Both the position numbers and the translations under genes were made by a program. The notes beneath the pieces were generated by a model that worked only from the letters and a program-made list of their open reading frames with translations, was not told the origin of the DNA and made no database searches. A stretch of 64,000 nucleotides of DNA from Neomoorella thermoacetica (GTDB lineage Bacteria; Bacillota; DSM-521; Neomoorellales; Neomoorellaceae), in assembly GCF_001875325.1 (NCBI RefSeq), contig NZ_MDDC01000017.1:1-64000 (forward strand), written 5' to 3'. Positions 9,151-16,900 of this stretch are shown piece by piece. Every line of letters begins with the position of its first letter. Position 1 is the stretch's first letter.

Positions 9151-9384
9151 CTATTTAGGCTGCGTTGCTTTTAGAGGTAAATTACTCACCGCTACAGCTG
9201 GCGTACGGGCGGCGGCTTTGTTTGCCTCCGCTACAGCAGCCAGGAGCTCCTCGCGAACGATGGGCACCTCCGGCGGGGCGTCTATGCCCAGACGGATTTT
9301 ATCGTCCTCAATGGCGACGACGGTGATTTTGATGCGGTTATCGATAATAATGGCTTCATTTACCCGCCGGGTGAGGACCAGCAC
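9151..9384 (-). CDS. csrA: Carbon storage regulator CsrA
   Basis: Small RNA-binding dimer that blocks or stabilises mRNAs at GGA motifs; in Firmicutes it represses flagellin translation. The protein starts LVLTRRVNEAIIID and has the core KITVVAIEDDKIRLGIDAP. I place the start at the GTG at 9384, giving the canonical MLVLTRR beginning, with AGGGGAG 9 bases upstream; the TTG at 9393 would sit directly against that site. About 77 residues, with a tail ~15 residues longer than many homologues. It follows fliW by 90 bases, the standard FliW-CsrA partner-switch pair. Confidence 0.93.
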   Translation of the reverse strand: MLVLTRRVNEAIIIDNRIKITVVAIEDDKIRLGIDAPPEVPIVREELLAAVAEANKAAARTPAVAVSNLPLKATQPK

Positions 9385-9474
9385 AGGCGGCAACTCCCCT
9401 AATATAAAATGTGGGATATAAGTGGTAGGATCCTTGCAGAAAATGGCGACGTCAGTTTCAAAATTAGCTTCTGC

Positions 9475-9951
9475 CTACTCCTCATTTCCCCCGCTCGATT
9501 GTATTGATTCGTCATCAGAGAATGATTCCTTAAACAACTGGTGTCTGGTAGTATATTTTGTCCCTTCCAGGATCAACTGCATACCCAGCCTGGCTGTGGG
9601 GTTGATAATCATGGGGCCGACCAGGTTGGCCGTCGCCCGCCGGATGTCGCCGTCGGGGATGGTCACTACGGCGTAGACCAGAGCGTCCGCTGGGTCCTTG
9701 ATGACCAGCTCTTCCTGCAGGCGTGCCGGTAGATCGACGGCGTAGCCGGGAAAAAAGAGAAAGGGGTCGACCAGCAGGAAAGCCACTTCGGGGTCGGCGG
9801 CGGCCTGGAGCCAGGTGAAAGCCGGGTTTTCGGGGATGGGGTAGAAAAAGAATTCCTTGAGATGCTCAAATGCCGGTATACCCTGGGGGAAATGAAGCAA
9901 GTCATAGGGGTTTATCTCCAAGGTACCGAAGCGCGAGGTCATAACTTGCAC
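9475..9951 (-). CDS. fliW: Flagellar assembly factor FliW
   Basis: Binds CsrA and flagellin alternately, so free flagellin releases FliW to inhibit CsrA. Family marks are TSRFGTLEINPYDLLHFPQGIPAFE at the N-terminus (first part residues 5-20), a central FLLVDPFLFFPGY, and NLVGPMIINPTARLGMQLIL near the end. 158 residues. GTG start. Its C-terminal EESFSDDESIQSSGG tail is acidic and variable. Immediately upstream of csrA on the same strand, in agreement with a joint operon. Confidence 0.92.
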   Translation of the reverse strand: MQVMTSRFGTLEINPYDLLHFPQGIPAFEHLKEFFFYPIPENPAFTWLQAAADPEVAFLLVDPFLFFPGYAVDLPARLQEELVIKDPADALVYAVVTIPDGDIRRATANLVGPMIINPTARLGMQLILEGTKYTTRHQLFKESFSDDESIQSSGGNEE

Positions 9952-10322
9952 AGCGGGCGACCCCCTGTAAACTGAATTTATTTATCGCCGGACTAATTGC
10001 TCATAGCGCTGGCGGGCACAAAGATTGCGGCGGCCTGAATAGTTACAAATACCGGGATCGGAACTTTCCCAAGGATATGGCAGAATACAAGTATATATTA
10101 AAGTAGGGTTGGCGGAAAGCGGGAATCCTCCTTGAGTTACCGCCACGTTTATATGATTAACACTGCTAATAAAGCAGCCGCCGGGGTAATCGTATTCCCC
10201 GGCTGGCCGTATCGCTGGTTGCAGTAGAAGTCGCAGAGAATTAGCTGGCTTATCATCCCGGGCATTTACCCCGGCAGCTTACGGTAAATTAACCTGGCCC
10301 GACCCGGCCTGGCTTCAGCTAA
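9952..10322. other. Intergenic region with one hairpin
   Basis: 371 bases between an SLH gene and fliW. The only clear structure is a GC-rich hairpin at 10180-10203. A GGCGATAA sequence about 30 bases upstream of fliW resembles a sigma-28 minus-10 element, but no matching TAAA minus-35 is present at the right distance. Confidence 0.4.
10180..10203 (-). terminator. Possible terminator after the SLH gene
   Basis: Seven-base stem (GCCGGGG/CCCCGGC) with a 10-base loop. On the minus strand it is followed by a short T-rich stretch (GCTTTATT) rather than a strong T-run. Located about 120 bases past the SLH stop. Confidence 0.4.
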
Positions 10323-11816
10323 CTATATCTTTTTTTGCTTCTCCAGCAAGCGGTAAACCATGGTAATCGCCTGGGCTCTACTGAGATATCCATCTGGATC
10401 AAACTTTACCTTCTTATTTCCATCGGGGAGGCCGGCAATCAGCTTGGCGCGGTACGCCGCTAGTATTGACGGTGCCGCCCACGGCTGGATAGCAGAGGCA
10501 TCTGTAAAAATCCTTTCCAGATCCGTCTTGGCTTTATCACCGTCGCTAAGCAACTTCAAGTTGGCGGCCCGGGCTAAAATGACGGCCGCTTCCTGGCGGG
10601 TTAGACTATTTGCTGGTTTGAAAGTGCCCTCAGGATATCCTGCTATAATGCCATACCGGGCGGCGGTTTCGGCGTATTGTACCGGTGTATGAGATTGATC
10701 GTATATCTTAAAACCATTTGCTGATGAGTAATTGCTACCAAAATAGGAGCCATCATTCCCTTCTGGAGTTACATCTACATCACTAAAAACCGAAGATGTT
10801 TTTTCTATTAACGGTAATCCCAGCCCTTTGATGAGTATGGTGGTAAACTCCAGGCGGTTAATATTGTTTCCTGCCCCGAAGTTATTATCTGTTCTATCGA
10901 TTGGCAGAGGCTCGACCAGCCCTTTGGCCCACATAGGCATTACGCTGGAATAGGCCCAGGCTGCCTCGGATTGACTGGTAAAATCTCCAAATATGCGGTC
11001 CGCCAGGAAAACGGCATAATAGCCTTCTGTCTTACCATTGAACTGGAAGGGGGCGGTCACTGTGTGATTGCGGGCATCAGTACGGCCGCCTAAGATATAG
11101 TTATCATTATCGCTCCAATCATTATCCGGGCTGTACCAGATGGCCAGCTGGTCGGCTAGGGCCGCGGTGATATTCGGATCATAACTAAGGGTGAGTTGCC
11201 CGGGTTGTAATAGATAAACGACTTGGGGAACGGAAATTTGTATGACCTGGCTGGCCAGGAAATGGTAGTTATCCGGCCTGGTGGTGGGAGGGTCGTAAAC
11301 AGTAAAGGCAATCGAGCTATCCGTAATTTGACCGCTGCCATCGACCAGGATGTCTCCCCTGGGGTACGTCAGGGTGACAGTCCTATTAAAGGCCTCTATT
11401 TTCCCCGAGGCAGGAAGGGAAGGTACATCATAGGTAAGCCCCGGTACCGGTGTAGTAACATACATGATTTTGAAGTTTACAGTATCCGTATTATTCAGGC
11501 CGTTCGCACTGACTGTTACGTTATTTGCCCCTGTAGTGAGGCTTAAATTAGCCTGCCAATTGTAAACCTGACCAGTAACGCTTTTTGCCGCAACCTTCTT
11601 GTTATTCACGGTGATGTTAACACTCGGGGCCTCACCATTACTATCGTACACGGAAAGGGTCACGGTCTTACTGCTAACCAGTTTAGCATCTTTAGTATTT
11701 ACCGTGTTACCACCTATGCTCACCACCAGCTTTGGAGCAGCCAAAGCTGGTTGGGCGAATAAAACCACTGTCATCAATATAGCAAGGACAACTACCCAAC
11801 TCTTCCACCGCGGCAA
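10323..11816 (-). CDS. S-layer homology (SLH) domain protein with Ig-like N-terminal module
   Basis: Secreted cell-wall protein. A signal peptide (SWVVVLAILMTVVLFAQPALA) is followed by a beta-rich Ig-like region, residues ~30-120 (VTLSVYDSNGE, TTGANNVTVSA). A second beta-rich region follows, and three SLH repeats occupy roughly residues 280-497 (RLEFTTILIKGLGL, YAETAARYGIIAGYPEGTF, YLSRAQAITMVYRLL). SLH repeats bind pyruvylated wall polysaccharide. I prefer the TTG start at 11816 because AAGGAG lies 8 bases upstream; an ATG at 11846 would extend it by 10 residues. It sits alone between flagellar operons; a role in the envelope around the flagellum is possible but unproven. Confidence 0.82.
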   Translation of the reverse strand: MPRWKSWVVVLAILMTVVLFAQPALAAPKLVVSIGGNTVNTKDAKLVSSKTVTLSVYDSNGEAPSVNITVNNKKVAAKSVTGQVYNWQANLSLTTGANNVTVSANGLNNTDTVNFKIMYVTTPVPGLTYDVPSLPASGKIEAFNRTVTLTYPRGDILVDGSGQITDSSIAFTVYDPPTTRPDNYHFLASQVIQISVPQVVYLLQPGQLTLSYDPNITAALADQLAIWYSPDNDWSDNDNYILGGRTDARNHTVTAPFQFNGKTEGYYAVFLADRIFGDFTSQSEAAWAYSSVMPMWAKGLVEPLPIDRTDNNFGAGNNINRLEFTTILIKGLGLPLIEKTSSVFSDVDVTPEGNDGSYFGSNYSSANGFKIYDQSHTPVQYAETAARYGIIAGYPEGTFKPANSLTRQEAAVILARAANLKLLSDGDKAKTDLERIFTDASAIQPWAAPSILAAYRAKLIAGLPDGNKKVKFDPDGYLSRAQAITMVYRLLEKQKKI

Positions 11817-11955
11817 CGTGATCACTCCTTGAAAATAGTACTTCATTTATTACAACACGCTGAGCGTGGAATAACCTTGCAAACCTCCTTTACCGAAAAT
11901 ATCATCCGTGGAAAGTTTATAGTTAGGAAGAAACGGTAAAGCTCATTGGCAAGTG

Positions 11956-12873
11956 TTAACGCAAATAGTCGATCAGGCTTGGCTGAAGTACCATGGCGCC
12001 GGTGGCCAGGGAGGCGAGGTAGACGTTTTCCTGGGTTTTATAGTTCATAACGGTCTCCGCCAGGTCGATATCTTCTAGCTTGGACATGGTTTGCGTCAGG
12101 CCAATTTGGGTATCTTCCAGGCGCGACATAGCCATCTCCATGCGGTTGCTTTTGGCACCCAAGGTGGCGCGGATATTGAGGATATGATCGATAGCCTGGT
12201 CGAACTTATTTAAAGTTGCCGAAACATCCGTGGCTGTCCCGCCATGTAAGGCAGCGCTTAAATCGTTTAATAATTTAAATATGGATTCAGTAGCACTACC
12301 ATTATTTATTGCCTGCATAAATATTTGATCGCCATTTTCGTTAACGCTGATAGTAACACCCGGGGCAATTTCCCAATTTAAAGCTGCTGAATCACCATTG
12401 TACTCTACAGGATCGTCCGTACTAGACGAGTTACTAACAAATGGTGTAGCCGTCGTCTGGCTGCCACCAAATATGTAACGGCCGCCGTAAGAGGTATTGG
12501 CGACCTGCATCATTTCGTCGAGGAGCTGATCTACCTCTTTCCCAAGGGCATCCATGGATTCCGGGGGCATTGTCCCGTTGGAGCCGTAAACTGCCAGTTC
12601 CCTGGCCCGCTGGAGGACATCTGTGGCCATGCCCAGGGCGCTTTCCGAGGCGTCGAGCCACCCCTTGGCGTCTTCCATGTTCTTTTTATACTGGTCGTTT
12701 GCGGCGATGGAGGTCTTAAAGGCCAGGACCCGGGCAACGACAATGGGATCGTCGGATGGCCGGTTTACTCTCTTGCCTGAAGACATCTGCTCCTGGGTAC
12801 GGGCCATATTCTCCAGGTTACGATTAATGTTGCGGATGACGTTGTTGTTGAGCATCCGGTTGGTAACGCGCAA
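11956..12873 (-). CDS. flgL: Flagellar hook-associated protein 3 (hook-filament junction)
   Basis: Forms the junction between hook and filament with FlgK. The N-terminus MRVTNRMLNNNVIRNINRN and the motif QMSSGKRVNRPSDDP match the flagellin-like D0/D1 region. The C-terminal coiled helix has TLGAKSNRMEMAMSRLED and ends in LIDYLR. 305 residues, standard size. Last gene in the flgM-flgN-flgK-flgL series, 81 bases after flgK. Confidence 0.93.
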   Translation of the reverse strand: MRVTNRMLNNNVIRNINRNLENMARTQEQMSSGKRVNRPSDDPIVVARVLAFKTSIAANDQYKKNMEDAKGWLDASESALGMATDVLQRARELAVYGSNGTMPPESMDALGKEVDQLLDEMMQVANTSYGGRYIFGGSQTTATPFVSNSSSTDDPVEYNGDSAALNWEIAPGVTISVNENGDQIFMQAINNGSATESIFKLLNDLSAALHGGTATDVSATLNKFDQAIDHILNIRATLGAKSNRMEMAMSRLEDTQIGLTQTMSKLEDIDLAETVMNYKTQENVYLASLATGAMVLQPSLIDYLR

Positions 12874-12954
12874 TTATCTTCACCTCTGGCTGATAGCTTT
12901 GGAGGATTCTAACTTCCAGCCTCTGACTTCTGATTTGCAAAATGAAAGAAAGCT

Positions 12955-14415
12955 TTAACGAGTAACACCCATGCCGTTGATGATTTTATCAAGCATACTG
13001 TCCAGGGTAGTGATCATCCGGGCTGAGGCCTCGTACGCGCGTTGGTATTGAAGCATATTCGCCATTTCTTCGTCCAGGGAGACACCGGAAATGGAATCTT
13101 TGCGGTTATTGAGCTGGTCTACCAGGACGCCCTGGTTGGTGGTCATGCGCTCGGCTTCCTGGGCGTCGACACCCAGTTTGGCAGTGAAGTTCTTGTAGTA
13201 GTCATCGAAGGTGGTATTGTCAAGGTTTTCTATCAGCTTGTGCTGGAGTTGGGCTATGGCCAGGGCGTTGCTGCCGTCGCCGGGGCCTCCATCCGTAGTT
13301 GCCGCCGCAATTTTGGTCACATCAGCTATAATTTGGGAATTAACTTGGATGTTAGCCGCCGTAAATGTATCACTATCATCACCAATGACAAAAAATTCTT
13401 CACCCCTGGCTCCCGTTAAATCTTTTCCTGAAGTATGTTGTTCATTAATGGCTGCAGCCAGTTCCCCGGCCAGAGTGTTCAAATTGGTTAGATAGGTCTG
13501 CACGTCTTCGCGTGCTTTTTGCAAACCTTTAATCTCTCCATTGGCAGGCACAATTTCGTCACCTGAATCCTCCCAAAAGATTTTGCCCTTATTTGCGTCA
13601 TCTGTACCCGCCGCTACTATATTAACTATGCTACCGTCCGTACCATCAACATTTACTAAATATTGATTGCCAAGCTTTATCTTTATCTGGCCGTCAGCGA
13701 TTTCTTCGTCATTTACTGTTACCATATTTTTTTCTACGCTAAAATCAATGATTTTACTCAGCCTGTCCAGTAATAAGTCCCGCTGATCCATCAAATCATT
13801 GGGCTGGTCGCCAGCGGCGACGATATTTTTAATCTGGCCGTTCAGGTCGGCTATCTGCTGGGCCAGAGAGTTTACTTCTTTGACCTTTAACTCAATAGTC
13901 TGGTCAATATCGTCCTGGATCTGGTTCAACTGGGCGGCGCTGTGCCGGAAGGCCTCCGCCAAAGCGTTGGCCGTCTCGACGACGGTAGTTCGCACCGGGG
14001 AGCTTTCCGCGTTCTTGGACAATTCCTGCCAGGCGGCCCAGAACTGGCTCATCAGGGTGCTAAGGCCCGTATCGGACGGCTCATTAAAAACAACCTCTAC
14101 CTGTTGCAACACATCCTGGATCTGTTGCCACTGGCCTAAAGATCCGGTTTCCCGGCGAATCTGGGTATCTAAAAACTCATCCCGCAGGCGGCGGGTTTCC
14201 TGGCTGTCGACGCCGGTGCCGATCTGCCAGCCCTGGCCGCCGGGCCGGTTCATGGCCGGGACGGGATAAGCCGGCGTCGCCGTCAGAACCACCTGCTGGC
14301 GCGTGTAGCCCTCGGTGTTGGCGTTGGCGATATTGTGGGAAGTCGTGTAAATACCCCGCTGCTGGGCCTGCATGCCGCGCAGGGCGGTGTTAAAGCCGAA
14401 AAAAGTTCCGGGCAA
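12955..14415 (-). CDS. flgK: Flagellar hook-associated protein 1
   Basis: Hook-filament adaptor. The N-terminal rod motif (FGFNTALRGMQAQQRGIYTT, then HNIANANTEGYTRQ) and the C-terminal YQRAYEASARMITTLDSMLD helix are diagnostic. 486 residues. TTG start at 14415 with AAAGGGTGA 8 bases upstream. The variable middle domain (residues ~200-370) is the usual region of divergence. A 221-base gap separates it from flgN, with no gene seen there. Confidence 0.94.
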   Translation of the reverse strand: MPGTFFGFNTALRGMQAQQRGIYTTSHNIANANTEGYTRQQVVLTATPAYPVPAMNRPGGQGWQIGTGVDSQETRRLRDEFLDTQIRRETGSLGQWQQIQDVLQQVEVVFNEPSDTGLSTLMSQFWAAWQELSKNAESSPVRTTVVETANALAEAFRHSAAQLNQIQDDIDQTIELKVKEVNSLAQQIADLNGQIKNIVAAGDQPNDLMDQRDLLLDRLSKIIDFSVEKNMVTVNDEEIADGQIKIKLGNQYLVNVDGTDGSIVNIVAAGTDDANKGKIFWEDSGDEIVPANGEIKGLQKAREDVQTYLTNLNTLAGELAAAINEQHTSGKDLTGARGEEFFVIGDDSDTFTAANIQVNSQIIADVTKIAAATTDGGPGDGSNALAIAQLQHKLIENLDNTTFDDYYKNFTAKLGVDAQEAERMTTNQGVLVDQLNNRKDSISGVSLDEEMANMLQYQRAYEASARMITTLDSMLDKIINGMGVTR

Positions 14416-14636
14416 CCGAATTCACCCTTTACGCTGATTTTGTCCCCCATGCCTTGCAGATGGCCTAGTAAATACAGGGCAAAGATGCCTTCCATTTCTA
14501 CAGGCACTATCCATAAATTAATAAAGGGTCAGCAGAAAACGTTTGTCCCAAATCTATCGCAACTACTCAGGCCACGGTGATCTCAGGTCACCACCAGCGG
14601 CCATGCCGTAAAACTCACGTAACCCTGACCAACCCA

Positions 14637-15053
14637 CTATACCAGCCGGTCCATTATTCCCGTACTCACGCCTTCCGGTAGCAGCAGGGAGAGCATCTTC
14701 TGCACGTAGGCCAGGGATTGGCGCGCCAGGAGGCGGTTGGTTTCGTTGACTTCCTGGAACTCCCGCACCGCCTGCCGCAAGGAATCGCGGAGACGATTTA
14801 TCTCGTCATCAAGACCCCTTTCCCGGGAGGCCGGGGCGCCTGCTGCGCTTATCTCCGGGCTTGCCCCCATCACTTGCTGCCGCTCCTCTTCCAGGGCGGC
14901 CAAACGGCGGGCGAGTTCCTCTTTACGGCCGGTGGCCGCCTGGATGCCGGCCAGCTCGTCGGTCACCAGGGCTTCCTGCTCCTGCCGGCCTACGGCCAGG
15001 AGTTCCTGCAGCACCGCCAGCTCGTCCCGTAGAACGTCGGCCAGTTCCCTCAC
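14637..15053 (-). CDS. flgN: FlgN-family flagellar export chaperone
   Basis: Mostly helical, 138 residues, predicted coiled coil. Such proteins keep FlgK and FlgL unfolded for the flagellar type III exporter. The N-terminal LRDELAVLQELLAVGRQEQEAL and a C-terminal FQEVNETNRLLARQSLAYVQ helix match the FlgN pattern. It overlaps flgM by 4 bases and precedes flgK, its expected client. Sequence in this family is poorly conserved, so context carries much of the call. Confidence 0.85.
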   Translation of the reverse strand: MRELADVLRDELAVLQELLAVGRQEQEALVTDELAGIQAATGRKEELARRLAALEEERQQVMGASPEISAAGAPASRERGLDDEINRLRDSLRQAVREFQEVNETNRLLARQSLAYVQKMLSLLLPEGVSTGIMDRLV

Positions 15054-15340
15054 CGGCCCATTTCCTTCAAGATAGCGTCGGCCACGTCTGCCGCCGGGAC
15101 GTTATAGGTGCCTGCCGCCAGGCGAGCACGGATGGCCTCCACCCTGGTGGAGCGGATATCCTCTTTACCCGCCAGGCGTGTTTTTAAATCGTTTATAAAC
15201 TGGCTGTCGGGTGATAGCTGGACGTAATCTTCCTCCCGGCGAGCCTTAGCCGGCCGGTCGTTGCCTTTGACCCTCGCGGCTTGCTGGTAAGCTGCCCGCA
15301 CCCGGTTCCAGGATACCGGTCCCTCGCCTGTAATCTTCAA
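15050..15340 (-). CDS. flgM: Anti-sigma-28 factor FlgM
   Basis: Holds sigma-28 until the hook is finished, then is exported. 96 residues. The sigma-binding C-terminal part has VQLSPDSQFINDLKTRL and STRVEAIRARLAAGTYNVPA, followed by ADAILKEM, a standard FlgM ending. TTG start at 15340 with AGGGGTG 7 bases upstream. First gene of the operon, about 40 bases downstream of a good sigma-28 promoter, which creates a feedback loop. Confidence 0.9.
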   Translation of the reverse strand: MKITGEGPVSWNRVRAAYQQAARVKGNDRPAKARREEDYVQLSPDSQFINDLKTRLAGKEDIRSTRVEAIRARLAAGTYNVPAADVADAILKEMGR

Positions 15341-15380
15341 ACCCCTGCACCCCTGTTGTCATTTTCTAGGTCACATCTAT

Positions 15381-15407
15381 ATATCGGTGAGCCCGGGCAG
15401 AACTTTA
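15381..15407 (-). promoter_or_regulatory. Sigma-28 (SigD) promoter for flgM-flgN-flgK-flgL
   Basis: On the minus strand reads TAAAGTTC, 11 bases, ACCGATAT. The known SigD/FliA consensus is TAAAGTTT-N11-GCCGATAT, so 14 of 16 fixed positions match with exact spacing. It lies about 40 bases upstream of the flgM start. Confidence 0.85.
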
Positions 15408-15625
15408 CCCGGGCGGGATAAGGTAATTGGCGGTAATACGACTTTCATCTCAGTTAAACATGACTTAACTGAACTCCGGCCGTCATCTCCGTACCATCAC
15501 CGTTCCCACTCCGCTTTATGGACCATAGTAAAATAAAGCACACCTTAAAAGGTGAATCGCGGCCTCCGCGCGGCCCCAGCGAGGAAGGGTGGCGGTGCCG
15601 TGGGGGGCTGCCAGGCACGTAAAGG

Positions 15626-16900
15626 TTAACCTGCCCCGGTTACCAGGGCTACGATGGCCGGGGCGATGTCTTCCAGGGGCAGGACCAGGTCGGCCAGGCC
15701 GGCCTCCACCGCCGCCCGGGGCATGCCGTAGACAACGCTGGTGGCCTCGTCCTGGGCGATCACTGTGCCGCCCTGTTCTTTGATGGCCCTCAGGCCCCGC
15801 AGGCCGTCGTTGCCCATGCCCGTCAGGATGACGCCCAGGCTGCGGGGACCGTACTCCCTGGCCACGGTTAAGAAGAGGGCGTCAACCGAGGGTTTAAAAA
15901 GAGTTGTGATCCCGGCCTCGGCGGCCAGGTGCACCTGCACGGCGTCGCCGTGCCGCTCCAGGAGCATCTGCCGGCCGGCCGGGGCCAGGAGGGCCAGGCC
16001 GGGGCGGAGTATGTCGCCGGCCGCCGCCTCTCGTACCTCCAGGGCCGCCAGTTCATCCAGGCGCCGCGCCAGGGGACCGGTGAAACCGGCCGGCATATGC
16101 TGGACAATCACGATGCCGGCCGGCAGGTTGCCGGGCAGGGCGGTCAGTACCTGACGCAGGGCCGCCGGTCCTCCCGTCGAGGTACCGATAGCCACCACTT
16201 CAATGCCGGGACGCCGGCCGGGCAGCCGGCCCGCAACGGCCGCGACAGCGCCTGTTAGGGCCGCAGGTGTCCCTTTACCGGGACGTATGGCCTCCCCCCG
16301 GCTGCTCCCGGCGGATACGGCGCCGGCAACCCCCTCTTTCCCGCCGGGACTCCGACCAGGCGAAAGGCGGCCACCAATCGCCGCGGTAGCCGCAGCCGAC
16401 CCGGTGCCTGCAGCCGCCGCTTCTTCCCGGCCGGGCCGGGGAGAAATAAAAGGTGCCGGGGTGTCTTCCCGGCAGTTTTTTCCCCGGCAGAGGCGTGTCA
16501 CCGGCACCCTGGCGGCGGCTTTAACCTTTTCCGTCAGCTGCCTGGTAAAATCGTCCAAGCTATCGCCCGGTGCCGGCTTGGGGATAAAATCGACGGCGCC
16601 CAGTTCAAGTGCTTTGATGGTCACCGCAGCCCCGGCCGCCGTATGGGACGATAGCATAATAACCGCCACGGGGTTCCCGGCCATGAGGGCCGTCAGCGTC
16701 GTCAGCCCGTCCATGACCGGCATTTCCTGGTCCAGGGTCACGACCCGGGGCTGCAGGGAGGCGACCTTCTCCAGGGCTTCCCTGCCGTTGCGGGCATAAC
16801 CCACCACCTGAATGTCTGGGTCGGCCTGCAAGATATCTGTTACCAGCCGGCGGCTGAAGGCGGAATCGTCAACGACCAGGACCCTAACTGGCCAGTTCAC
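15626..16900 (-). CDS. cheB: Chemotaxis protein-glutamate methylesterase CheB
   Basis: Response regulator that demethylates chemoreceptors. Residues 1-120 are a receiver domain with DD at 11-12 and phospho-acceptor Asp57 (TLDQEMPVMDG). A ~90-residue linker rich in Ala, Gly and Pro follows; it is longer than usual. The esterase domain begins near residue 235 with AIGTSTGGPAAL (catalytic Ser), then VQHMPAGFTGPL (His) and LTGMGNDGL (Asp). It overlaps cheA by 17 bases. 424 residues. Confidence 0.94.
   Translation of the reverse strand: MNWPVRVLVVDDSAFSRRLVTDILQADPDIQVVGYARNGREALEKVASLQPRVVTLDQEMPVMDGLTTLTALMAGNPVAVIMLSSHTAAGAAVTIKALELGAVDFIPKPAPGDSLDDFTRQLTEKVKAAARVPVTRLCRGKNCREDTPAPFISPRPGREEAAAAGTGSAAATAAIGGRLSPGRSPGGKEGVAGAVSAGSSRGEAIRPGKGTPAALTGAVAAVAGRLPGRRPGIEVVAIGTSTGGPAALRQVLTALPGNLPAGIVIVQHMPAGFTGPLARRLDELAALEVREAAAGDILRPGLALLAPAGRQMLLERHGDAVQVHLAAEAGITTLFKPSVDALFLTVAREYGPRSLGVILTGMGNDGLRGLRAIKEQGGTVIAQDEATSVVYGMPRAAVEAGLADLVLPLEDIAPAIVALVTGAG

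Noticed and set aside
10000-10020. GGCGATAA as sigma-28 minus-10 for fliW
   Set aside because: No TAAA-type minus-35 at the needed spacing.
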